DNA of 44,042 bases from NCBI GenBank assembly GCA_946185495.1, contig CAMHJT010000003.1:1-44042 (forward strand). The letters are read 5' to 3'. Source of the DNA: an uncultured Clostridiaceae bacterium. Lineage in GTDB: Bacteria; Bacillota; Clostridia; Lachnospirales; Lachnospiraceae. A program made the position numbers and the translations under genes. Below, one piece after another: positions 26,054-34,926 of this stretch. How positions within the stretch are numbered: position 1 is the first letter of the stretch; each line of letters begins with the position of its first letter. The notes beneath the pieces are model-generated. The model worked only from the letters and a program-made list of their open reading frames with translations, was not told where the DNA came from and made no database searches.

Positions 26054-28771
26054 ATGGCGAAGGAGCCGGATATGGAGGAAGTGTTTAAGGAACGGTTGAA
26101 ACGGCATTATGATGAGATGAAATGGCTGTATTTCGAGCTGTATCATGAGGATCTGGCCGGATTTGAATATTTTGTATCAATGCTGCGCGAGTATTATATG
26201 GACCGCAGCCCGGTGCTGAAGGAGTGGGATGACGCGCGGCTGTCTGTCCCGGACTGGTTCAAGGGAAATGATATGTACGGCATGCTGATGTATGTGAATG
26301 CGTTTGCGGGAGACCTCAACGGAATCCGGAGCCATATGGATTACCTGAAGGAGTGCGGGATCAATTACCTGCACCTCATGCCGCTTCTGGAGAGCCCGAA
26401 GGAGAAGGGGGACGGCGGATACGCGGTTGCGGATTTCAGGAAGGTGCAGCCGGAGCTTGGAACCATGGAGGATCTGGCGGCGCTGGCCGACCTGGCGCAT
26501 GAGAACGGGATCGGCATCTGCCTGGACTTTGTGATGAACCACACCTCGGACGAGCATGAGTGGGCGAAGCGCGCCAGACAGGGGGACGCCCAGGCGCAGA
26601 GCCGGTATTTCTTCTATGACGACTGGACGGAACCGGAGGAGTATGAGAAGACGGTGCCGCAGGTATTTCCGCAGACGGCGCCGGGAAATTTCTCCTGGTG
26701 TGAGGAAGCAGGCAAGGTAGTCATGACGACCTTTTATCCGTACCAGTGGGACTTGAATTACAGAAATCCCATGGTGTTTAATGATATGACAGCCAATATG
26801 CTGAACCTGTGCAATCACGGCGTGGACATCATCCGGCTGGACGCGGTGCCGTATATCTGGAAGACGCTCGGCACCTCCTGCAGGAACCTTCCGCAGGTGC
26901 ATACGCTGGTGCGCCTGATGCGCATGGCGGCAGAGGTGGTGTGCCCGGGCACGCTGCTGCTGGGGGAGGTTGTGATGGAGCCCTCCAAGGTCGTACCGTA
27001 TTTTGGCAGCGTGGACAAGCCTGAATGCCATATGCTCTACAATGTCACGACGATGGCGAGCACCTGGCATACGGTGGCGACAAGGGATGTCCGGCTGTTG
27101 AAGTATCAGCTTGATTCCGTGTTCGCGCTTCCGGCGCAGTACACGTTTTTGAATTACCTGCGGTGCCATGACGATATCGGCTGGGGGCTGGATTACCAGT
27201 TCCTGCAGCAGTTTGGCATGGAGGAGGTTCCTCATAAGAAATATCTGAACGATTACTTTACGGGGAAATGGCCGGGGAGCGACAGCCGGGGAGAGCTTTA
27301 CAATGATGATCCAAGGCTTGGGGACGCGAGGCTCTGCGGGACGACGGCTTCCCTCTGCGGCGTGGAGGCCGCGGAGGCTGACCGGTCCGCGAGCAGGCTG
27401 ACCTCAGCGATCCGGCTGGATGAGATGCTGCACGCTTTCCTGCTCACTCAGAGCGGCATACCGGTGGTATACAGCGGTGACGAGATCGGGCAGCTGAATG
27501 ATTATGATTACCACAGCGTATCCTATAAACGGGAGGACAGCAGGTATCTGCACCGGGGAGATCTGAACTGGAAGGAAGTTGAGGCGAGAAATGACAGGGA
27601 CAGCCGCCAGGGAAGGATCTTTCAGGCACTGAAAGAACTGCGGGAGATCCGTGCCGCTTATCAGGTGTTTGAGAGCGATGCGGACTGCTGGACACTGGAG
27701 ACCTATAACGATCATGTGCTGGGCATCGGACGTTATTTCCGGGGCGAAAAGCTGCTGGCGCTGTTCAATTTCAGCGAGGAGGACCAGACTGCGTGGATCA
27801 ATGAGGAGGAGGACTATGTCGATCTCCTGACAGGGAACCGCAGGGCTGCCAAGGCGGTGGGAATACCGGGACACAGCTTTGCGTGGCTGTTCTATGATTT
27901 CCGGAAGAGCACGGAGGAAGTGATGGAAACGATCCGCAAACGCCGTGAGGGCATGAAGCTGATCTTTCTGGACATCGACGGAACGCTGACGAAAGCGGGC
28001 TCCAATGAGCCTCCCGCATCGGCGCTTGCCGCGATCGAAAAAGCGCGAGAGAAAGGGAACAAGGTATTTCTGTGTACCGGAAGAAATCCGGGCATGCTCG
28101 CACCTGTGCTTGCTTACGGCTTTGACGGCGTGGTGGCCTGCGCCGGCGGACATGTCATTGTCGGGGAGGAAGTGATCTTTGACTGCCCGATGAAGCAGGA
28201 GGATGTGGAGCTTGCGCTTTCCCTGCTCCATAAAAACGGGGTGTTCTGTACTATCGAGTCCAGGGACTGCGCGTATGGCGACGAGAACCTGCAGGATTTC
28301 CTGAAGGAGCAGAAGGACGGCAACAGCGAGATTGAACGGTGGCGCAAGGCGCTGTCGGAGAGCCTGAACATCAGGCCGATGAGCGAGTATGACGGAAGGC
28401 CGGTGTACAAGGTTGTGATCATGTGCCTGAAGGAGGAACAGCTTAAGGAGGCGGAGAAGGCGCTGGGGAAGGATTTCAATTTCTGCGTACAGGAGGTGCC
28501 GGAGCATGGCTGTGTCAACGGAGAGTTGATCAACAGGGCGTTTGACAAGGGCAGGGCGATTTTAAGGATCTGTGAGCGCCTTGGCGTGGAGAAGAAAAAT
28601 ACCTACGGCTTCGGCGACAGCATGAACGATCTGGAGATGATCCAGACAGTGGGAACCGGCGTATGCATGGAAAATGGATCTGAGGCGCTCAAAAAGCACA
28701 GCAAGCTGATCTGTCCGTCCGTGGAGGAGGACGGACTTGCCAAAGCCTTTGAGGCGCTGGGACTGATCTGA
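26054..28771 (+). CDS. Amylosucrase (GH13_4) fused to a Cof-type HAD phosphatase
   Basis: The product is 905 residues. Residues ~1-625 match amylosucrases: MPLLESPKEKGDGGYAVADF, DFVMNHTSDEHEW, nucleophile Asp263 in IIRLDAVPYIWK, acid/base Glu305 in LLLGEVV, and RCHDDIGWG with Asp373-374. From residue 634 a complete HAD IIB hydrolase follows: FLDIDGTLT, FLCTGRNPG and FGDSMNDLEMI. Amylosucrase transfers glucose from sucrose to an alpha-1,4-glucan and frees fructose. The HAD half could remove phosphate from sucrose-6-phosphate made by the PTS; that is inference. There is no stop or good ribosome binding site between the halves. ATG 26054 follows GGGGGTGTGTGT. Sucrose hydrolysis or direct action on phosphorylated sucrose are alternatives. 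Confidence 0.9.
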   Translation: MAKEPDMEEVFKERLKRHYDEMKWLYFELYHEDLAGFEYFVSMLREYYMDRSPVLKEWDDARLSVPDWFKGNDMYGMLMYVNAFAGDLNGIRSHMDYLKECGINYLHLMPLLESPKEKGDGGYAVADFRKVQPELGTMEDLAALADLAHENGIGICLDFVMNHTSDEHEWAKRARQGDAQAQSRYFFYDDWTEPEEYEKTVPQVFPQTAPGNFSWCEEAGKVVMTTFYPYQWDLNYRNPMVFNDMTANMLNLCNHGVDIIRLDAVPYIWKTLGTSCRNLPQVHTLVRLMRMAAEVVCPGTLLLGEVVMEPSKVVPYFGSVDKPECHMLYNVTTMASTWHTVATRDVRLLKYQLDSVFALPAQYTFLNYLRCHDDIGWGLDYQFLQQFGMEEVPHKKYLNDYFTGKWPGSDSRGELYNDDPRLGDARLCGTTASLCGVEAAEADRSASRLTSAIRLDEMLHAFLLTQSGIPVVYSGDEIGQLNDYDYHSVSYKREDSRYLHRGDLNWKEVEARNDRDSRQGRIFQALKELREIRAAYQVFESDADCWTLETYNDHVLGIGRYFRGEKLLALFNFSEEDQTAWINEEEDYVDLLTGNRRAAKAVGIPGHSFAWLFYDFRKSTEEVMETIRKRREGMKLIFLDIDGTLTKAGSNEPPASALAAIEKAREKGNKVFLCTGRNPGMLAPVLAYGFDGVVACAGGHVIVGEEVIFDCPMKQEDVELALSLLHKNGVFCTIESRDCAYGDENLQDFLKEQKDGNSEIERWRKALSESLNIRPMSEYDGRPVYKVVIMCLKEEQLKEAEKALGKDFNFCVQEVPEHGCVNGELINRAFDKGRAILRICERLGVEKKNTYGFGDSMNDLEMIQTVGTGVCMENGSEALKKHSKLICPSVEEDGLAKAFEALGLI

Positions 28772-28803
28772 CCGGGAACAGAAAATGAGAAGGAGGGATG
28801 AGT

Positions 28804-30660
28804 ATGGCACTGGATTACCACAAATGCGCGGAAGAGATCTTCAGCCACCTCGGAGGCAGGGAGAATATCATCAGCGCGGCCCACTGCGCGACAAGGCTTC
28901 GGCTGGTCATTGCGGATAACAGCAAGATCGACGCCAAGGAGTTGGAGGAAGTGGAGGGCGTCAAGGGAATGTTCAATTCCAACGGCCAGCTTCAGCTGAT
29001 CATTGGAACAGGAACCGTGAACAAGGTGTATGAGGAATTCCTGGCTGTGACAGGAATGACGGCGGCGACAAAGGACGAGGTAAAGGCAGCCGCTGCCGCG
29101 AAACAGCCGTTGCCAAAGCGGATGCTGAAATCACTCGGAGATGTATTTGTACCGATCCTTCCCGCGATCGTCGCTTCAGGCCTGCTGATGGGCGCTGTGG
29201 AGGCGCTCGGCAAGGCGATCCCGAATTTTGCGGATACAGACTGGTACGCGTTTCTGGATATGATCTCCAATACCGCGTTTGCTTATCTGCCGGTGCTGGT
29301 AGCGATCAGCGCGGCCAGGGTATTTGGCGGCAATATCTTTCTGGGCGCTGTCATCGGACTTGCGATGATCCACAGCAACCTGATCAACGCGTGGGCTGTG
29401 TCGGGCATGGAAGCTTCGGATATTCCGAGATGGCATCTGCTGGTATTTGATGTGAAGACGGTTGGCTATCAGGGACATGTTATTCCGGTCATCATAGCCG
29501 TCTGGTTTATGAGCATGATAGAAAAATGGCTGCACAAGCATGTGCCGGAGGTGATCGACCTGTTTGTCACCCCGATCACGACAGTGTTTGTGACCACATT
29601 TGTTACCTTTACCATTATCGGACCGATCTTTTCTACCGCAGAGTCCTATATTCTGCAGTTCGCGCAGTGGTTGATCACCGTGGGCTTTGGAATCGGATCC
29701 CTGCTGATGGGCGCCCTGTATCCGCTTACCGTGGTCATGGGCCTGCATCATATGTACAATGTCATTGAGGCAGGAATGCTGGCGGGAGAAGGCGGCCTGA
29801 ACACATGGATGCCTATTGCGACGGCGGCAAACTTCGCGCAGTTCGGCGCGTGTCTCGCGGTCGGCATTAAGACGAAGAACGCAAAGACAAGATCCATCGC
29901 GATTCCATCCTCTCTTTCAGCGGCGCTTGGAATTACAGAGCCAGCGATCTTCGGCGTGAATTTCCGCCTGATGAAGCCGTTTGTCTGCGGCGTGATCGGC
30001 GGCGGCATCGGCGCGATGGTCAGCGCGTGGCTGAAGATCGGCGCGTCGGCATATGGCGTGACAGGTATTCCGGGTTACCTGACGATCAATGACCCGTTAA
30101 AATATACAATCGTGCTTCTGATTTCAGGCGGCATCGCATTTACCCTGTCCTTTATCGTATATAAGGACGAGGAAAAGCCGGCGGCTGCGTCATCCGCGCC
30201 GAAGGCGGATCTGCCGAAGCCGGATCAGGTGGTCATCCGCTGTTCAGCCGGTGAGGTTACAGCGCCTGTCGTTGGAAAGATCGTCGCGCAGGCAGATATT
30301 CCGGATGAGACCTTTGCCTCAGGCGTTCTGGGAGAGGGCGTCGGCATTGAACCGGAATTCGGAGTGGTATACGCGCCTTATGACGGAGTGATCTCGTCTG
30401 TGGCGGAATCGAAACACGCGATCGGCATCACCGGTCCGGGCGAGATGGAGCTTCTGATCCATGTGGGCGTTGAGACGGTGAGCATGAACGGCGACGGCTT
30501 CCACTGTCTGGTTGCAGAGGACCAGGAGGTGAAGAAGGGACAGAAGCTGATGGAGTTTGACAAGGGCAAGATCGCGGCAGCGGGACATCCTGATGTCGTG
30601 GTGGTAATGCTGACCAACAGTGATGACTATGAAAATGTGAAGCTGGCGGAGCCGGTATAA
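28804..30660 (+). CDS. Sucrose-type PTS transporter subunit IIBCA
   Basis: The 618-residue membrane protein has the domain order IIB-IIC-IIA. IIB has phosphorylated Cys28 in SAAHCATRLRL. IIC (about residues 100-455) has about ten membrane helices and the family stretch LGITEPAIFGVNFRLMKPF. IIA of the glucose type follows an Ala/Pro linker, with His553 in ELLIHVGVETV. It takes up and phosphorylates sugar at the membrane using phosphate from HPr. It belongs to the sucrose/beta-glucoside family. Sucrose is preferred because fructokinase and amylosucrase genes are adjacent. ATG 28804 (MALDYHKC) is seven bases from AGGAGG, whereas ATG 28798 is only one base away. Confidence 0.93.
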   Translation: MALDYHKCAEEIFSHLGGRENIISAAHCATRLRLVIADNSKIDAKELEEVEGVKGMFNSNGQLQLIIGTGTVNKVYEEFLAVTGMTAATKDEVKAAAAAKQPLPKRMLKSLGDVFVPILPAIVASGLLMGAVEALGKAIPNFADTDWYAFLDMISNTAFAYLPVLVAISAARVFGGNIFLGAVIGLAMIHSNLINAWAVSGMEASDIPRWHLLVFDVKTVGYQGHVIPVIIAVWFMSMIEKWLHKHVPEVIDLFVTPITTVFVTTFVTFTIIGPIFSTAESYILQFAQWLITVGFGIGSLLMGALYPLTVVMGLHHMYNVIEAGMLAGEGGLNTWMPIATAANFAQFGACLAVGIKTKNAKTRSIAIPSSLSAALGITEPAIFGVNFRLMKPFVCGVIGGGIGAMVSAWLKIGASAYGVTGIPGYLTINDPLKYTIVLLISGGIAFTLSFIVYKDEEKPAAASSAPKADLPKPDQVVIRCSAGEVTAPVVGKIVAQADIPDETFASGVLGEGVGIEPEFGVVYAPYDGVISSVAESKHAIGITGPGEMELLIHVGVETVSMNGDGFHCLVAEDQEVKKGQKLMEFDKGKIAAAGHPDVVVVMLTNSDDYENVKLAEPV

Positions 30661-30715
30661 AAAAGAATTGTATTGGCATTTTAGCCAACACTCAATAAAA
30701 AGGAGGTACTTTACT

Positions 30716-30973
30716 ATGAAGGAATTTCAGTACACAATTAATGACGAGAATGGCATTCATGCGCGTCCGGCGGGGATCCTCGTAAAAGAGATCAAGGGCT
30801 TTGAGAGCTCCTTTACCGTGTGGAAGGGCGATAAGAGCTGCGACATGAAGAAGCTGATGAAGCTGATGGGCATGGGAATCAAGAAGGGGGATACCATTAC
30901 CGTCAAGGTAGAGGGACCGGATGAGGAAGCTGCTGCTGAGGCTGCGCAGAAGGCGTTTGAGTCTAACTTCTGA
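30716..30973 (+). CDS. HPr-like phosphocarrier protein with Lys at position 46
   Basis: The 85-residue protein has the HPr fold pattern and the active-site motif GIHARPAG with His15, which receives phosphate from enzyme I. The regulatory region, which in Bacillus HPr reads NLKSIMGVMSLG with Ser46, is DMKKLMKLMGMG here, with Lys46. It therefore cannot be phosphorylated by HPr kinase at that position. ATG 30716 follows AAAAGGAGGTACTTTACT. It lies 55 bases after the PTS transporter gene and 218 before enzyme I, which suggests a carrier dedicated to this sugar system. It is not named ptsH because the cell probably has a standard copy elsewhere. Confidence 0.9.
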   Translation: MKEFQYTINDENGIHARPAGILVKEIKGFESSFTVWKGDKSCDMKKLMKLMGMGIKKGDTITVKVEGPDEEAAAEAAQKAFESNF

Positions 30974-31062
30974 CAAGGCGGGGGGAGCCGCGGATGAGTT
31001 CTGCGGCCCTTTCCGTAATAGGACAGATGCTCCGGACTGAATTCCGGTTACCGGTTTTAGCT

Positions 31063-31097
31063 CTTCCGGATCTGCTGCTGTGCGGCAGGTCCGGAAG
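31063..31097 (+). other. Hairpin in the HPr-enzyme I spacer
   Basis: CTTCCGGATCTGC (31063-31075) pairs with GCAGGTCCGGAAG (31085-31097): 13 pairs with one wobble and a 9-base loop. No T run follows, so it is not a standard terminator. It may be an RNA processing or stability element within the 218-base spacer. Confidence 0.5.
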
Positions 31098-31191
31098 ACG
31101 CTGTCTGTCTGCCGCGTCCTCATTCACGGCGACAGTGGTATGGCAGCAGCAGCTGCGGGTTCTGTCACGATAGGGAGCAGAAAGGAGTAGT

Positions 31192-32823
31192 ATGCAGGTA
31201 GGAACAGGGAAAAGTATTTTGAACGGCATCGCGATCGGCAAGCTGAAGCTGTATCATGCACCCAAGTATGAGATCAGCGAAGCCGAGATTGAAGATATAG
31301 AGAGTGAGACCGCCCGGTTCGAGCAGGCCATTCAGAAGGCGATCGACCAGCAGAACGTGCTGTACGAAAAAGCGCTGGAAACAGCAGGCGAGGACAGCGC
31401 TGCGATTTTTGAGGTACATGGCATGATGCTGGAGGATGAGGATTTGCAGGACGCGGTGCGTGATATCATTTCCGGGCAGAAGAAGACCGCGGAATATGCG
31501 GTTCGGGAAGCCTTTGATGAGCAGGCGGAGGTGTTCGCGCAGATGGACGACGCCTATATGAAGGAGAGAAGCGCGGATGTCAGGGACATCAAGCAGGCGG
31601 TGCTGGATGTATTGTTCGGGGTGGATCCGGATTCCATGCAGGGCAGCGAGCCTGCCATTCTTGTGGCAGAGGACCTGGCACCGTCTGAGACGGTACGCCT
31701 GGACAAATCCCTCCTGTTGGGCATGATCACCAGGGAGGGGAGCTCCAACAGCCATACCGCGATTCTCGCGCGCAGCATGAATCTTCCGGCGATCATTCAG
31801 TGCAAGGAGATCGACGATAGCTGGGAAGGACATCTTGGGATTATAGACGGGTACCATTCAAAGGTATATGTGGATCCTGATGAGAAGCTGCTTGCCGAGC
31901 TTACCGCGAAGATGCAGGAGGATGAGAAAAAACGGCTTTTGCTGCAGGAATTAAAGGGGCAGGAAAACGTGACGAAGGACGGAACGAAGATTAAGATCTA
32001 CGCGAATATCGGAGGTCCGTCGGATCTTGGCATGGTGCAGGAAAATGACGCGGGCGGCGTGGGCCTGTTCCGTTCGGAATTTGTCTATCTGAACAGCAAG
32101 GATTATCCATCGGAGGAAGCGCAGTTTGCCGCCTACAGGCAGGCGGTGGAGACGCTTGCTCCAAAGCAGGTTGTGATCCGTACCTGCGACATCGGCGCGG
32201 ACAAGATGGTGGAATATATGGATCTTGGAGACGAGGACAATCCAGCGTTGGGCTTCCGGGCGATCCGGATCGGACTCAGCAGAAAGGATTTCTTTAAGAC
32301 GCAGCTGCGTGCGCTTTTACGCGCTTCTGCCTTTGGTAACCTGGCGATCATGTTTCCGATGATCATCAGCAAATGGGAGCTGGAGGAAGCCAAAAAGCTG
32401 CTGGAGGAATGCAGGGAGGAGCTGGTAAAGGAGGGCGTCGCTGTCGGGGAATATCAGGTCGGCATCATGATTGAGACGCCTGCCGCGGTTTTGTGCGCGG
32501 ATGAGCTGGCGCAGATCTGCGACTTCTTCTCCATCGGTACCAATGACCTGACACAGTACACGCTGGCCATCGACCGCCAGAACGCAAAGCTTGAGCCGTT
32601 CCTGGATACGCATCATCCAGCGGTTTTGAAAGCGATTCAGATGACGGTGGAGGCGGGACACAGGCATGGCATCTGGGTTGGCATCTGCGGTGAGCTGGGA
32701 GCTGATATGACGCTGACGGAGACATTCCTCCGGATGGGCGTAGACGAGCTGTCCGTGAATCCCAAGTCGATCCTGCCGATCCGCAAGGTTGTGCGGGAAC
32801 TGGATCTGGGCTCGGGATCATGA
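31192..32823 (+). CDS. ptsI: PTS enzyme I (phosphoenolpyruvate-protein phosphotransferase)
   Basis: The 543-residue cytosolic enzyme moves phosphate from phosphoenolpyruvate to HPr. The swivelling phosphohistidine domain has His188 in REGSSNSHTAILARS. The PEP-binding barrel shows GVGLFRSEFVYL, ALGFRAIRIGL, SIGTNDLTQYTLA and the catalytic-Cys region GICGELGAD. Domain order and length are near the usual 570 residues, slightly short at the C-terminus. ATG 31192 follows AGAAAGGAGTAGT. It closes the sucrose operon and is followed by a terminator. Its location in a sugar-specific operon with a variant HPr, rather than in a general ptsHI pair, is unusual. Confidence 0.94.
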   Translation: MQVGTGKSILNGIAIGKLKLYHAPKYEISEAEIEDIESETARFEQAIQKAIDQQNVLYEKALETAGEDSAAIFEVHGMMLEDEDLQDAVRDIISGQKKTAEYAVREAFDEQAEVFAQMDDAYMKERSADVRDIKQAVLDVLFGVDPDSMQGSEPAILVAEDLAPSETVRLDKSLLLGMITREGSSNSHTAILARSMNLPAIIQCKEIDDSWEGHLGIIDGYHSKVYVDPDEKLLAELTAKMQEDEKKRLLLQELKGQENVTKDGTKIKIYANIGGPSDLGMVQENDAGGVGLFRSEFVYLNSKDYPSEEAQFAAYRQAVETLAPKQVVIRTCDIGADKMVEYMDLGDEDNPALGFRAIRIGLSRKDFFKTQLRALLRASAFGNLAIMFPMIISKWELEEAKKLLEECREELVKEGVAVGEYQVGIMIETPAAVLCADELAQICDFFSIGTNDLTQYTLAIDRQNAKLEPFLDTHHPAVLKAIQMTVEAGHRHGIWVGICGELGADMTLTETFLRMGVDELSVNPKSILPIRKVVRELDLGSGS

Positions 32824-32850
32824 CAGAAAATACAGGGTAACGATTTAAAC

Positions 32851-32893
32851 AGGGGCTGCTGCGCGGGTCACTTTGTGCGGCAGTCCCTTTTTC
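32851..32893 (+). terminator. Terminator of the sucrose operon
   Basis: AGGGGCTGCTGCGC (32851-32864) pairs with GTGCGGCAGTCCCT, using a few G-U pairs, and is followed by TTTTTCC. It lies between ptsI and the convergent amidase gene. Confidence 0.75.
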
Positions 32894-32940
32894 CTGTCAT
32901 TTCGCGAACGCCCCCGCGTGTCCGCCGGATGGCGGAAGCG

Positions 32941-33624
32941 TTATCTGACTGCGCTGTCATACGCGCAGATACCCTCGCAGATGGAGGCTGCCAGTTCCTC
33001 CTGATACATGGGCTCGGCCAGCTTCTTTGTCTCGGCTTCGTTGGATAAAAATCCGCATTCCACGATGACCGAGGGGACGGGCGCGTGCTTCAGGATAAAG
33101 TAGCTGTCTGCCGCCTTGATCTGCCTGGTGTTGTCCGGGTCGGCGGACAGCAGCGCGATCTGGATGCTTTCGGCTAGCAGGCGTCCGTTTTCGCTGCCGG
33201 AATAGTAGAAGGCCTGCGCGCCATGGGGACCCGGATCCGGATAACTGTTCTGGTGGATGCTGACCAGGCAGAAGGGCTGTTTTTCCTTGACAAAGGCGAT
33301 ACGGTTATTCAGATCTGAGGCTTTTCGGTTCGTAGTGGTGGGAGTGCTGAGATCGCAGTCGGTTTCCCGCGTCAGCCATACGGCATAGTGTTTTTTTTCA
33401 AGGCATTTCTTCAGGCAGAGGGCGATCTGAAGGTTGATGTCTTTTTCACGGATTCCGTCCGGACTGACCTTGCCCGGATCCGGTCCGCCGTGGCCGACGT
33501 CAATTACGATGCAGCTGGCCGGCGTGCCGGTGGATGCGGTTTCCCGGACGGAGCTTTTCTGAAGTGCGCAGATGATGAGAAGGAGCAGCAGGCTCCCGAT
33601 CAATGGAAGTGCATGGTTTCGCAA
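32941..33624 (-). CDS. N-acetylmuramoyl-L-alanine amidase, CwlD-like
   Basis: The 227-residue protein has an N-terminal hydrophobic anchor (LPLIGSLLLLLIICAL). A zinc amidase_3 domain follows: IDVGHGGPDPG, IREKDINLQIAL, SIHQNS and VIVECGFLSNE, which carry the zinc ligands and catalytic Glu. It cleaves the bond between MurNAc and L-Ala in peptidoglycan. Length and layout fit CwlD, which prepares spore cortex for germination. This suggests a spore former, although a vegetative amidase is possible. The start is TTG 33624 with GGAGCG eight bases upstream. It is alone on its strand. Confidence 0.9.
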   Translation of the reverse strand: MRNHALPLIGSLLLLLIICALQKSSVRETASTGTPASCIVIDVGHGGPDPGKVSPDGIREKDINLQIALCLKKCLEKKHYAVWLTRETDCDLSTPTTTNRKASDLNNRIAFVKEKQPFCLVSIHQNSYPDPGPHGAQAFYYSGSENGRLLAESIQIALLSADPDNTRQIKAADSYFILKHAPVPSVIVECGFLSNEAETKKLAEPMYQEELAASICEGICAYDSAVR

Positions 33625-33763
33625 TGAAGGCGCTCCGGTTTTTCATTATTGTATGCAGGCGGGGCGCTGGATATGATACGTCCTCCTGGAGCCGGTGTGT
33701 TGGATGCAGGTGAACAGTTATGCACACTTTGCTGAGAATCAAAATTCTCACGGAAACCTGTCC

Positions 33764-33792
33764 TTGCAAAAGGGGCATGGATTTGGTATATT
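33764..33792 (+). promoter_or_regulatory. Promoter for the DUF445 gene
   Basis: TTGCAA (33764-33769) and TATATT (33787-33792) are 17 bases apart, with TG one base before the -10. It lies about 125 bases before ATG 33919. Confidence 0.6.
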
Positions 33793-33918
33793 GGAAGTGT
33801 TGTAATTGTTCAGAGAAACAGGGACAGTTGTGGATTGCTCTGCCGGATATGAGGGAGCAGAAATTGCACAGCTGTGTGCTGCCGGAACGAATAGAATGGG
33901 ATTGAGGAGGCAGAGGGA

Positions 33919-34812
33919 ATGTCTGTGGTCAATATCATTGCGGGGCCGCTGATCGGCAGCGTGATAGGATATTTTACCAATTACATAGCGGTAAAAATGC
34001 TGTTTCGTCCCCTTCATCCGGTGAAGCTTGGCGGCAGGACGCTGCCATTTACGCCGGGCATGATACCGAAACGGAAGCCGGAGCTTGCGCGGGCGCTGGG
34101 CAAGGCAGTGGGAGAGAATCTTTTTACCAGGGATGATGTGAAAAAGCTGTTGATGAGCGAGCCGCTGGAGACAAGGGTAGTGGAAGGCATCATGGACAAG
34201 CTCGGGCAGTTTCTTGAACAGTCGGTTTCGGAGCTTGCTGTGGCTTACGCAGGGCAGGAGATGTATGAGGAAAAGAAGCAGATGCTGGAGGAGCTTGTCA
34301 GTGACAGGATCGTGGAGGAGGTTCTGAAGCTGGATATTGAGGGGCTCGTCAGGGAGGGCGGCATGGCTGCGGCGAGGGAAAGGCTGCAGGGCAGCATGCT
34401 TTCCATGTTTATCACGGATGATCTGGTCGCGTCTTTAGCGGAACCCATCGGTGGGCAGGTCAGAAAATATGTAGAGGATCATGGGGAGGAAATGCTGATG
34501 CCTGTGATCGACCGGCAGGTGGCGGAGCTTGAGAATGCCCCGCTTGCGGACGGAGCCGCGCTGATCGGGCTGGAGCTTTCCAGTCTCAGGGGAAAGCTCC
34601 AGTCGCTTTACGGCAGGCTGATCGAGGAGCATACGGATAAGCTGCTCGCGGATTTTGATATCGCGGGAACCGTGCAGCGCAAGGTTGACGAGATGGATGT
34701 AGAGGAGCTGGAAAGGCTGGTGCTGTCGGTAATGAAGAAGGAGCTGGATGGCATCGTGAATCTGGGCGCGGGGATCGGTTTCGTGCTCGGACTTTTGAAT
34801 ATCTGGTTATAG
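33919..34812 (+). CDS. DUF445 family membrane protein
   Basis: The 297-residue protein has a hydrophobic N-terminus (IIAGPLIGSVIGYFTNYIAVKMLFRP) typical of DUF445/YheB proteins. A conserved GMIPKRKPELARALG segment follows, then a long helical charged middle and a C-terminal hydrophobic helix (GIGFVLGLLNIWL). Function is not established; members are membrane-anchored and some are spore or envelope associated. ATG 33919 follows GAGGAGGCAGAGGGA. It stands alone between the CwlD-like amidase and thrH. Confidence 0.88.
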   Translation: MSVVNIIAGPLIGSVIGYFTNYIAVKMLFRPLHPVKLGGRTLPFTPGMIPKRKPELARALGKAVGENLFTRDDVKKLLMSEPLETRVVEGIMDKLGQFLEQSVSELAVAYAGQEMYEEKKQMLEELVSDRIVEEVLKLDIEGLVREGGMAAARERLQGSMLSMFITDDLVASLAEPIGGQVRKYVEDHGEEMLMPVIDRQVAELENAPLADGAALIGLELSSLRGKLQSLYGRLIEEHTDKLLADFDIAGTVQRKVDEMDVEELERLVLSVMKKELDGIVNLGAGIGFVLGLLNIWL

Positions 34813-34926
34813 GCGACTTTTGTCAGACATTTGCCAAACAATACACTTTTTCACCGGCTTTGTGCATGATATACATTTTGAGTTTTGTGATTTTCTGAAA
34901 ACAAATAAAAAAAATGGAGGATAAAA

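Noticed and set aside
30974-31191. Terminator between HPr and ptsI (GCCGC/GCGGC followed by CCTTT)
   Set aside because: The stem is only about five pairs and the T run is too short; read-through into ptsI is more likely.
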